From the NCBI GenBank assembly GCA_017654935.2, contig CM065710.1:27052041-27116040 (forward strand): DNA of 64,000 nt, written 5' to 3'. Positions 33,951-44,500 of the stretch are shown one piece after another. Both the position numbers and the translations under genes were made by a program. Position 1 is the stretch's first letter. Each line of letters begins with the position of its first letter. This DNA is from Phymorhynchus buccinoides (Eukaryota; Mollusca; Gastropoda; Neogastropoda; Raphitomidae). Below the pieces are notes generated by a model. That model saw only the letters and a program-made list of their open reading frames with translations, made no database searches and was not told the origin of the DNA.

Positions 33951-34111
33951 CACACATTTGAATAAGGGCATACATATTTACGTACTGTGTATGAATAATG
34001 AACTGAAATCAAACTGAAATGCTAAAATGAATACCATCAAACTTTGAGTGAATACGATTTCAAATCGAAACAAAACAAAACGCAACGCCGCCATTCTGAA
34101 CCCCGGACATA

Positions 34112-34526
34112 TGTGACCCAGCACCACAAAAGGGACATTAAGTCGCTGAGCTAGTTTCTCACAACAGGCTTGGAAAGTCACAAATCTCATTTTTTGATAT
34201 GGGTATTTTCGTGTTCTCTAACATCTTATCTTTCATATTTATAAAGGATAATCTTTAATATGGTCTCTAAATGGTCTTATAAGTGCTTTAAAACGAGTAG
34301 GTCAATGCATTTTCTTCAGCTAGGCTAGACTTTTAGACTGTGTTTGCTTAAAATGGCCGACGCTCACCCTACTAATTTTAAATGCTCATTTCTCTGGAAC
34401 GGCAAAAAAAATACAAGAATGGTTCTTGTATCATTAGAAATAGAATGGTCTGAAGTGTTCAAACGTATACATTTCTCAGAATGGTCAGTTTGACACTTAA
34501 TGTCCCTTTCGTGGTGCTGAGTCACA
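34112..34526. mobile_element. 415-bp MITE, TA target, about 33-bp inverted ends
   Basis: Left TGTGACCCAGCACCACAAAA, then GGGACATTAAG; right CTTAATGTCCCTTTCGTGGT, then GCTGAGTCACA. Flanking TA at 34110-34111 and 34527-34528. No ORF. Tc1/mariner-type by target. A truncated copy is at 22256-22611. Confidence 0.88.
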
Positions 34527-34650
34527 TAGTTATTGTAGTACTTCAAGGGTGCAGGATCTCCATTGATGAAAAAACCCACCCACCTACAAATCATGATAAC
34601 TGTTGTTGTTTTTGCTATGCGTCGTTACAGTCTTGTTGGCTAATGCACCC

Positions 34651-35105
34651 GAAGAAGAAGAAGAAGAAGAAGAAGAAGAAGAAGAAGAAGAAGAAGAAGA
34701 AGAAGAAGAAGAAGAAGAAGAAGAAGAAGAAGAGGAGGAGGAGGAGGAGGAGGAGGGAGGAGGAGGAGGAGGAGGAGGAGGAGGAGGAGAGGAGGAGGAG
34801 GAGGAGGAGGAGGAGGAGGAGGAGGAGGAGGAGGAGGAGAAGAAGAAGAAGAAGAAGGAGAAGAAGAAGAAGAAGAAGAAGAAGAAGGAAGAAGAAGAAG
34901 AAGAAGAAGACGAAGAAGAAGAAGAAGAAGAAGAAGAAGAAGAAGAAAGAAGAAGAAAGAAAAAGAAGAAGGAAAAAGAAGAAGAAGAAGAAGAAGAAGA
35001 AGAAAGAGAAGAAAAAGAAGAAGAAGAAGAAGAAGAAGAAGAAGAAGAAGAGGAAGAAAGAAGAAGGAGAAGAAGAAGAAGAAGAAGAAGAAGAAGAAGA
35101 AGAAA
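34651..35105. repeat. (GAA)n/(GAG)n purine tract
   Basis: About 450 bp, pure purine on plus, GAA-GAG-GAA in blocks. The poly-Glu, poly-Arg and poly-Lys ORFs are artefacts. Confidence 0.97.
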
Positions 35106-35369
35106 ACAGGTGTCATTTGTTGTTGTTATTCTTTTTAAGTCTTTGTTATCATTTCTTATTTCTGCCTTGGAGTTGTCATTAATTGAATTTTGAGTGTCCG
35201 TGATTGTCTATAGTGTGTATGTGAAAAAAAGAGGGGGGAGGGGGGAGGGGGTTGGGGAGGGCCGGCGTGACGAAGAGCGCTATATAAGCTTTATTTATTA
35301 TTATACATTTGCCTTCACTGGGGTGTTGGGGTGGGGGGTTACCTAGAGTCATATTTTTATTGAATCATT

Positions 35370-35495
35370 CTGGGGGGGAAGTGTATGAGTGTGCGCGTGT
35401 GAGTGTGCGTGTGTGCGTGTGCGTGTGCCGTGTGCGTGTGTGGGTGTGTGTGAGTGTGTGTGTGCGTGTGTGCGTGTGCGTGTGCGTTAATGTGC

Positions 35496-35592
<97 letters not shown>

Positions 35593-35904
35593 CGTTCATT
35601 CGTTCTTTAATTTAACGTTTATCCACCTTACAGTGATCTTAGACAAAAATATCTAAATGTGTGCGTGTGTGTGCGTGTACGTGCGTGCGTATGTGTATGT
35701 GAATGTGAGTGCGTGCGTGTGCCGTGTTGTGTGCATGCGTGCGTACGTGCGTACGTAAGTCCGTGTGTGTTTCACGTCAAGTCAAAATGATCTTCATCGA
35801 GGTTGAAGAAATGATATTTCACAGCTTTTGTTGCTACATTCTCTTCACATCAAAATAAAACACAACCAAAAACAGACAAGCAATGCAAAACTGAACATTG
35901 TGTG

Positions 35905-35936
<32 letters not shown>

Positions 35937-37490
35937 CATGTGCGTGCGTGGCGCACGTGCGTGTGTGTGTGTGTGTGTGTGTCTGTGTTTATGTGCGTGC
36001 GTGTGTGTGTGTGTGTGAGTGTGTCATTCATTTAACGTCTATCCACTAATCGTGATATTAGACGGATGTAGTCTGTGTGTGCATGTTTATGTGCGTGCGT
36101 GCGTATGTGTGTGTGTGTGTCTGTGTGTGTTTATGTGTGTGTGCGTGCGTCCGTGTGTGTGTGTGCGAATGTGTGTGTGTATGTGTGCGTGCGTATGTGC
36201 GTGCGGCGTGTGTTCGCATGCGCACGCGTGTCTCGTGTGTGTATGTGCATGCGTGTGCTGTGCGCAAAATACGTGTGTGTGTGTGCGTGTGCGTGTGCGT
36301 GCGTGCGTGTGTTGTGTGTGTGTGGTGTGTGTGCGTGTGCGTGTGTGTGTCTGTGTTTATGTGTGTGTGTGTGCGTGCGTGCGTTGAGCTGTGGTGTGTG
36401 TGTGTGTGTGTCAGTGTGTCATTCATTTAACGTCTATCCACTAATCGTAATATTAGACGGATGTGTGTGTGTGCATGTTTATGTGTAGTGCGTGGTATGT
36501 GTGTGTGTGTCTGTGTGTGTTTATGTGCGTGCGTTGCGTGCGTGTTGTGTATGTGTGCGTGCGTGGAGTATGTGCGTTGCGGCGTGTGTTCGCATGCGCA
36601 CGCGTTCTCGTGTGTGTATGTGCATGCGTTGTGTCCGTGCGCAAAATATGTGTGTGTGTGTGTGTGTGTGTGCGTGTGCGTGCGTGTGCGTGCGTGTGTC
36701 TGTGTGTGTGTGTGCGTATGTGCGTGTGCGGTGTGTGTCTGTTGTATGTGCGTGTGCGTTGCGTGCGTGCGTGGTGTGTGTGTGTGTGTGTGCATTCATT
36801 TAACGTCTATCCACTAATCGTAATATTAGACGGATGTAGTCTGTGTGTGCATGTTTATGTGCGTGCGTGTGCGTATGTGTGTGTGTGTCTGTGTGTGTGT
36901 TTATGTGCGTGTGCGCGTGTGTGTGTGTTGTGCCGAATGTGTGTGTGTATGTGTGCGTGCGTATGTGCGCTGCGGCGTGTGTTCGCATGCGCACGCGTTT
37001 CGTACGATTTGTGTGTGTATGTGCATGCGTGTGCGTGCGCAAAATACGTGTGTGTGTGTGTGTGTGTGCGTGGTGTGTGTGCGTGCGCTTGCGTGCGTGT
37101 GTGTGTGTGTGTTGTGTGCGTGTGGTGTGTGTGTGTGCGGTGTGTGTGTTTATGTGCGTGCGTGCGTGCGTGTGTGTGTGTGTGTGTGTCACAGTGTGTC
37201 ATTCATTTAACGTCTATCCACTAATCGTAATATTAGACGGATGTAGTCTGTGTGTGCATGTTTATGTGCGTGCGTGCGTATGTGTGTGTGTCTGTGTGTG
37301 TGTTATGTGCGTGCGTGCGTGCGTGTGTGTGTGTGCGATGTGTGTGTGTATGTGTGCGTGCGTATGTGCGTGCGGCGTGTGTTCGCATGCGCACGCATTC
37401 TCGTGTGTGTATGTGCATGCGTGTGCGTTGCGCCAAAATACGGTGTGTGTGTGTGTGTGGTGAGGTGTGTGTGTGTGTGTATAAGGATAA
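35370..37490. repeat. (TG)n higher-order repeat, unit about 390 bp
   Basis: TG-rich sequence containing a conserved core, CATTTAACGTCTATCCACTA then ATCGTAATATTAGACGG, at about 36026, 36423, 36794 and 37204, with a diverged copy near 35605. Each unit also keeps GTTCGCATGCGCACGC. Within the core CGTCTA and TAGACG can pair. In minus sense it follows exon A1 after about 35 bp. Confidence 0.9.
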
Positions 37491-37513
37491 AATGAAGAAA
37501 AACACAGACATAC

Positions 37514-37591
37514 TGCACTTGTGTATGAGCAGATCACAAAAACTGTCCTCCCTGCACTCTCCAGGTTTGCAATATCTATCCAGGTCCTTCT
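37514..37591 (-). CDS. Exon A1: EB-like cysteine module, intact
   Basis: 78 nt with acceptor TTTTCCACGATACAG and donor GTATGT; phase 1 at both ends (2 nt, 25 codons, 1 nt) and open. It encodes EKDLDRY, then CKPGECREDSFCDLLIHKC, then a split Ser. Spacing C-x4-C-x5-C-x6-C. First recognisable module of block A in transcription order; diverged paralogues at 17921 and 13974. All three are followed by (GT)/(AC) microsatellites at similar distance. Confidence 0.78.
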
Positions 37592-37666
37592 CTGTATCGT
37601 GGAAAATCAGAGAAAAGAACAATCAGTAGCGGAACCCTTAACCTTATATCGTACCACGCAAATTAA

Positions 37667-38206
37667 AGGGACACCCTGACGGGTGATTTTTTTGCAAGAA
37701 ACACGCCGAGATCAACAGAAAGACAGCCTTTTCAAGGATCGAAACACTCACTTTGCTCTGGTTTCATAGAAATCAAACCGTCAAAACGGCGATTCCTCCT
37801 TGGCGGAGTTGCCGGAGAGAGAAGCCATTTTGGACGGGGTGGGTGGAGGGCACTCAAGAGTGGTTGAAGTTTTTTTTCTTTTTGTAGTGCAGTAAAAAAA
37901 AAAAAAAGGAACTATTTCCTTTGTTGTGAGCGAAACTCTTTTTTGGTAAACTGTAAATAAAAAGGTGTGTTTTGTGGAAATGTTTCGTGATATTTGTCTA
38001 AGCGACTCAGGCGGCCATTAGAAAAGAGAAAGGAACATACTTCTCTTCCATTGAAATAATTTGACTTCCAGGAATTCGCCGATTTGACGGTTTGATTTCT
38101 AGGAAACCAGAGCAAAGTGAGTGTTGCGATCTCTGTAAAGGGTGTTTTCCTTGTGATCTCGACGTGTTTCTTGCAAAAACAATTCATCCGCCAGGGTGCC
38201 CCTCTT
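37667..38206. mobile_element. Long foldback element, copy 1
   Basis: About 540 bp with long imperfect inverted arms: CACCCTGACGG, GATCAACAGAAAG, CACTCACTTTGCTCTGGTTT at the left, mirrored by AAACCAGAGCAAAGTGAGTG and CGCCAGGGTG at the right. The unique middle includes a homopolymer A run. A second copy is inverted at 51351-51945; a fragment is at 13494. No ORF. Confidence 0.8.
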
Positions 38207-38229
38207 AAGGATAGACAGTTCTACCCCAT

Positions 38230-38664
38230 AAGCAGATAATCCCAATACAGCTACAATAAGGATAACCGGTCTCTAGTCGAATTGGAACTATGTTCCATAT
38301 TACTGTTGCTATACACCCCACCACCCACCCCCTTTGAAAGTGGGGCTTTGGCCTTATGGAATAAATCTTTTCATTTTTGAGTTCATTCCTCTCTGTGTGC
38401 GTCCGTTCCTTGTCATTAGATGCGTTGCAGGCTCAGGGCCGGATCTGGGATACATTAGCGGGGTGAGGGGGTGGGGGGTGTTAAAAATAAGGGCCGGGGG
38501 TCTAGGAGCCGGCATAGGCCCCCAGTGGGGTCCAGGGGCAACGCCCCTTATGGGCCGAGTCAGGGGGCAAAACGCCCGCTGAAGCTGAAGCTTTTGTCAG
38601 AAAATATAGTGCAAAAAAACCCCTTTAAATGGTACCCAAGAACGATTAAACAGCAATAATGACT

Positions 38665-38695
<31 letters not shown>

Positions 38696-39330
38696 GTCCT
38701 CTCCTCCTCTCCCATTTCTCCTTCTCCTCTATCTCTCTCTCTCTCTTCTTTTTTTTTTTGCAGGAGGGAGGAGGGGGAGGGGATACAGAACCCAGGTAAC
38801 CCCCCACCCCACCCCCCATGGATTCGGCCCTGGCAGCCATATCATATCATATATGTTAGGTCGTTGGGGTAGGAGCAGCAAACACGCATGTTGTTGCCTG
38901 TTTGTCGTTTCCGACAATGACTGCCAGATTCCAGAGTGGGGGAATTGCGGGGAGTGGAGTGTGGGGCGGGGGGGGGGGGGAGCTGCTATTCGGGCAGGCT
39001 GGGCTAACATTTCGTTAATAGTGGAGCAAGCGACAAGTCAACAGGTAACAGGGGGGGGGAAAACAGGCAAACAAAACATAAACAATACTGTAACATTTTA
39101 CTCTTGCGTTCAAGTGTGTGTGATGGTGTTGTGTGTGTGTGTAGTGCCTGTGAGCGTGCGTAGTGAGGCTGTATTTGTGTGTGTGTGTTCAGAATCATCA
39201 GTCTGGCACTATGCTGATAGCAGATGTAAGAATTAAGTGTGTGTGTCACCACCTTCACCTATGTAGTAGTGTGTATTCTCATTGTATCATAGATGTGCAC
39301 ATTTGATTTGTTGTTTATGCTACTGTGTTT
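38230..39330. other. Gene-free stretch with dispersed-repeat pieces
   Basis: Contains GGGGTCCAGGGGCAACGCCC (38520-38545, like pieces near 2030 and 22830), a (CT)n tract at 38669-38755, and a CGTTTCCGACAATGACTGCC piece (38900) recurring near 51215 and 58985. No exon is supported. Confidence 0.5.
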
Positions 39331-39333
39331 CAG

Positions 39334-39506
39334 GAAGATGGCTTGGTGACCATGGCTGTGAACACCCCTGATCAGTCAGCCTTTTCCAAGATGTTCAGTG
39401 TTGACTGGACCTTAACCTCCCAGGGACTCAGGCAGATCAGTTCTAATTGGTTCTTTTGTCAACGCTTACACTGACGCTGATGGACATTGCCTGGGATTAC
39501 AACCAG
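39334..39506 (+). pseudogene. Candidate exon upstream of the solenoid gene, one frameshift
   Basis: After acceptor GTTTATGCTACTGTGTTTCAG the frame reads EDGLVTMAVNTPDQSAFSKM and on through FSVDWTLTSQGLRQISSNWF. It then shifts at CTTTTG; if that run had one T fewer the reading would continue VNAYTDADGHCLGLQP to a possible donor CAG/GTTTTT. The coding look on both sides of a homopolymer suggests an assembly indel or a recent frameshift. I do not recognise the domain. Its link to the ORF at 39587 is unproven, since the joined reading meets stops before ATG 39587. Confidence 0.4.
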
Positions 39507-39586
39507 GTTTTTCTTTGAATAGACCTCTGCCTGTATTTTATTTTCAGTTTATACATGATTGATACAATTACATACATGTGCGTACA

Positions 39587-41000
39587 ATGAGCGCAGCAGA
39601 GAGAAGGCGTGTGGTGGAATCGTGTGTATCTTCCACCCTGTGCCAGCTGCGACAGTGTGCCCAGGCCTCGGATTGGACCAGGGCTGCAGAGCTGGTGGAG
39701 GACCTGGATGGCTGCAGTGGCTGCGCGCAGTTTGTGGCGCACAGAGCAGCGCAGGACCAGCAGTGGGACTGGGTGGTCAGGCTGTTTGACCAGTGCAGTC
39801 TGCAGCAAAGGAGTGAGCTGGTCACCGGGCTGCTGGCCCAGGGCCAGTGGCAGGCAGCAGAGGGACCTGTTCAGGGGCAGCAGTGGGACCTGGTGCTGCA
39901 GCTGATAGAGAGGGGGGTCAGTGCGGCCCTGAGGAACAGCCTCCTGTGGTCTGCCTTGGATCACCGTCAGGTCCTGTGCACCGCTAAATTGTTGGACTTG
40001 GGGGTCAGCAAACCATGCAGGGAAGAGGGAATCGGGCGTGAAATAGCCAGCGGTCGTGGGGACTTTATACTGGAGGTGGTGAGGAACGTTAGAGACCCTG
40101 ACCTGACCGACTTTGTTCTGAGAGAGTCCATGAAGCAGAACCAGTGGTCGCTGGTGTCAGGACTGATGAAGGAAGGACTGAGTGTGGCCCAGATGGAGAG
40201 TGTGTGTGACCAGGCTGTGGCTGACCAACAGTGGACTGTGGCCCTTCAACTGCTGCATGATGGCGTCAGCCCCTGTGAGTGGATGGTCAATGAGCTGTTC
40301 CAGAACAACAAGGTCAAAGATCTGCTGGATCTGTTCCCTGTGGGCAGCGTTCCTGAAGGTCTGAAAGGTCTCCTGCTGATGGCTTCCATCAGACATGGCA
40401 TGGGAGACTTTACTCTGCACATCCTAAAGAGAGAGACAGTCAGTGATTCAGAGCTGATGGAAGCCATCAAGTACGCTATTCACCTCCTGGATAAAACCAT
40501 CTTCCTCAAGCTGGTCAGAGATTGTCCAAGAGGTTGCCGTGTCTTCAAACAAAAGTTTATCCATCAGCAGTGGAAGGAGTATCTGTCTCCAGAAGATGAC
40601 GGTTCAGACGGGGGCGAGGTCCGTTGGTTGTACCCCACTTTGTACGAGGAAGGAGAGAAAGACCTGGCTCTGCATGTGGCTGCATCAGAGTTGAATCTCA
40701 TCAATATTTATGATTTCTGCAGGCATGAGATGGACCACTTTGATTTCAGGAAGAAGAGGTATAGGTACGCTTTGAGAAAACTGCATCATAAGGATTATAC
40801 ACGGGACTACTGTGAGTTTGTGGAGGAATTGTACAAACTGCACAAAACGTCCAAGTCAGATCGCTCGTTTTTGTTTTGTGATGCCCTTCGACGGGAAGAA
40901 CTTGATTTGGCTGTTGATTTGTATGAACATGGCGTTTCAAAGAAAGATCTGAAAATTTGCCACTCGGTTGCGCTTCTTGCTGGAGAAAGCACGATCATGA
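39587..41000 (+). CDS. Alpha-solenoid-like repeat protein, 3' part lost in gap
   Basis: ATG at 39587 has A at -3 and an in-frame TGA upstream at 39560; an acceptor-like TTTTATTTTCAG ends at 39547. GTG at 39578 is not a eukaryotic start. 471 codons are open up to the N gap. Recurrent helix-pair motifs are visible: W30, W60 (QQWDWVVRLFDQCS), W100 (QQWDLVLQLIERGVS), W187 (NQWSLVSGLMKEGLS), W216 (QQWTVALQLLHDGVS) and 439-451 (LDLAVDLYEHGVS). Spacing of about 30-40 residues suggests a TPR- or ankyrin-like solenoid, i.e. a protein-binding scaffold; the function is unknown to me. Such repeats occur in large animal proteins, including NTPase-linked immune receptors, but no NTPase is seen here. Codon choice favours CTG, GTG and CAG, unlike the flanks. 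It lies opposite in strand to the cysteine-module exons and inside their putative first intron. Confidence 0.85.
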
Positions 41001-41500
41001 NNNNNNNNNNNNNNNNNNNNNNNNNNNNNNNNNNNNNNNNNNNNNNNNNNNNNNNNNNNNNNNNNNNNNNNNNNNNNNNNNNNNNNNNNNNNNNNNNNNN
41101 NNNNNNNNNNNNNNNNNNNNNNNNNNNNNNNNNNNNNNNNNNNNNNNNNNNNNNNNNNNNNNNNNNNNNNNNNNNNNNNNNNNNNNNNNNNNNNNNNNNN
41201 NNNNNNNNNNNNNNNNNNNNNNNNNNNNNNNNNNNNNNNNNNNNNNNNNNNNNNNNNNNNNNNNNNNNNNNNNNNNNNNNNNNNNNNNNNNNNNNNNNNN
41301 NNNNNNNNNNNNNNNNNNNNNNNNNNNNNNNNNNNNNNNNNNNNNNNNNNNNNNNNNNNNNNNNNNNNNNNNNNNNNNNNNNNNNNNNNNNNNNNNNNNN
41401 NNNNNNNNNNNNNNNNNNNNNNNNNNNNNNNNNNNNNNNNNNNNNNNNNNNNNNNNNNNNNNNNNNNNNNNNNNNNNNNNNNNNNNNNNNNNNNNNNNNN
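41001..41500. other. Assembly gap (500 N)
   Basis: Exactly 500 Ns. It separates the solenoid ORF from the 55-bp minisatellite, so the ORF end and any intron border are unknown and the array may extend into the gap. Confidence 0.99.
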
Positions 41501-44500
41501 AGTGCTGTTGTTTATTGTCTTCATTAGTAAGTAAAGGATGATGATGACAATGGTCAGTGCTGTTGTTTACTGTTTTCATTAGTAAGTAAAGGATGATGAT
41601 GACAATGGTCAGTGCTGTTGTTTATTGTTTTCATTAGTAAGTAAAGGATGATGATGACAATGGTCAGTGCTGTTGTTTATTGTTTTCATTAGTAAGTAAA
41701 GGATGATGATGACAATGGTCAGTGCTGTTGTTTTCATTAGTAAAGGATGATGATGACAATGGTCAGTGCTGTTGTTTATTGTTTTCATTAGTAAGTAAAG
41801 GATGATGATGACAATGGTCAGTGCTGTTGTTTATTGTTTTCATTATTGTAAGTAAAGGATGATGATGACAATGGTCAGTGCTGTTGTTTATTGTTTTCAT
41901 TAGTAAGTAAAGGATGATGATGACAATGGTCAGTGCTGTTGTTTATTGTTTTCATTAGTAAGTAAAGGATGATGATGACAATGGTCAGTGCTGTTGTTTA
42001 TTGTTTTCATTAGTAAGTAAAGGATGATGATGACAATGGTCAGTGCTGTTGTTTATTGTTTTCATTAGTAAGTAAAGGATGATGATGACAATGGTCAGTG
42101 CTGTTGTTTATTGTTTTCATTAGTAAGTAAAGATGATGATGACAATGGTCAGTGCTGTTGTTTATTGTTTTCATTTAGTAAAGGATGATGATGACAATGG
42201 TCAGTGCTGTTGTTTATTGTTTTCATTAGTAAGTAAAGGATGATGATGACAATGGTCAGTGCTGTTGTTTATTGTTTTCATTAGTAAGTAAAGGATGATG
42301 ATGACAATGGTCAGTGCTGTTGTTTATTGTTTTCATTAGTAAAGGATGATGATGACAATGGTCAGTGCTGTTGTTTATTGTTTTCATTAGTAAGTAAAGG
42401 ATGATGATGACAATGGTCAGTGCTGTTGTTTATTGTTTTCATTAGTAAGTAAAGGATGATGATGACAATGGTCAGTGCTGTTGTTTATTGTTTTCATTAG
42501 TAAGTAAAGGATGATGATGACAATGGTCAGTGCTGTTGTTTATTGTTTTCATTAGTAAGTAAAGGATGATGATGACAATGGTCAGTGCTGTTGTTTATTG
42601 TTTTCATTAGTAAGTAAAGGATGATGATGACAATGGTCAGTGCTGTTGTTTATTGTTTTCATTGTTTTTAGTAAGTAAAGGATGATGATGACAATGGTCA
42701 GTGCTGTTGTTTATTGTTTTCATTAGTAAGTAAAGGATGATGATGACAATGGTCAGTGCTGTTGTTTATTGTTTTCATTAGTAAGTAAAGGATGATGATG
42801 ACAATGGTCAGTGCTGTTGTTTATTGTTTTCATTAGTAAGTAAAGGATGATGATGACAATGGTCAGTGCTGTTGTTTATTGTTTTCATTAGTAAGTAAAG
42901 GATGATGATGACAATGGTCAGTCAGTGCTGTTGATGATGACAATGGTCAGTGCTGTTGTTTATTGTTTTCATTAGTAAGTAAAGGATGATGATGACAATG
43001 GTCAGTGCTGTTGTTTATTGTTTTCATTAGTAAGTAAAGGATGATGATGACAATGGTCAGTGCTGTTGTTTATTGTTTTCATTAGTAAGTAAATTGTTTT
43101 CATTAGATGATGATGACAATGGTCAGTGCTGTTGTTTATTGTTTTCATTAGTAAGTAAAGGATGATGATGACAATGGTCAGTGCTGTTGTTTATTGTTTT
43201 CATTAGTAAGTAAAGGATGATGATGACAATGGTCAGTGCTGTTGTTTATTGTTTTCATTAGTAAGTAAAGGATGATGATGACAATGGTCAGTGCTGTTGT
43301 TTATTGTTTTCATTAGTAAGTAAAGGATGATGATGACAATGGTCAGTGCTGTTGTTTATTGTTTTCATTAGTAAGTAAAGGATGATGATGACAATGGTCA
43401 GTGCTGTTGTTTATTGTTTTCATTAGTTAGTAAAGGATGATGATGACAATGGTCAGTGCTGTTGTTTATTGTTTTCATTAGTAAGTAAAGGATGATGATG
43501 ACAATGGTCAGTGCTGTTGTTTATTGTTTTCATTAGTAAGTAAAGGATGATGATGACAATGGTCAGTGCTGTTGTTTATTGTTTTCATTAGTAAGTAAAG
43601 GATGATGATGACAATGGTCAGTGCTGTTGTTTATTGTTTTCATTAGTAAGTAAAGGATGATGATGACAATGGTCAGTGCTGTTGTTTATTGTTTTCATTA
43701 GTAAAGGATGATGATGACAATGGTCAGTGCTGTTGTTTATTGTTTTCATTAGTAAGTAAAGGATGATGATGACAATGGTCAGTGCTGTTGTTGTTTGACA
43801 ATGGTCAGTGCTGTTGTTTATTGTTTTCATTAGTAAAGGATGATGATGACAATGGTCAGTGCTGTTGTTTATTGTTTTCATTAGTAAGTAAAGGATGATG
43901 ATGACAATGGTCAGTGCTGTTGTTTATTGTTTTCATTAGTAAAGGATGATGATGACAATGGTCAGTGCTGTTGTTTATTGTTTTCATTAGTAAGTAAAGG
44001 ATGATGATGACAATGGTCAGTGCTGTTGTTTATTGTTTTCATTAGTAAGTAAAGGATGATGATGACAATGGTCAGTGCTGTTGTTTTCATTTAAATTGAT
44101 GATGACAATTCAGTGCTGTTGTTTATTGTTTTCATTAGTAAAGGATGATGATGACAATGGTCAGTGCTGTTGTTTATTGTTTTCATTAGTAAGTAAAGGA
44201 TGATGATGACAATGGTCAGTGCTGTTGTTTATTGTTTTCATTAGTAAAGGATGATGATGACAATGGTCAGTGCTGTTGTTTATTGTTTTCATTAGTAAGT
44301 AAAGGATGATGATGACAATGGTCAGTGCTGTTGTTTATTGTTTTCATTAGTAAGTAAAGGATGATGATGACAATGGTCAGTGCTGTTGTTTATTGTTTTC
44401 ATTTAGTAAGTAAAGGATGATGATGACAATGGTCAGTGCTGTTGTTTATTGTTTTCATTAGTAAGTAAAGGATGATGATGACAATGGTCAGTGCTGTTGT

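Noticed and set aside
35309..37629. Cys-Val and His-Thr repeat ORFs in (GT)n/(AC)n
   Set aside because: Artefacts of the TG repeat; only the minus-strand segment 37514-37591 inside one of them has real exon structure.
39578..39586. GTG as start of the solenoid ORF
   Set aside because: Eukaryotic context; the ATG at 39587 with A at -3 is the sensible start.
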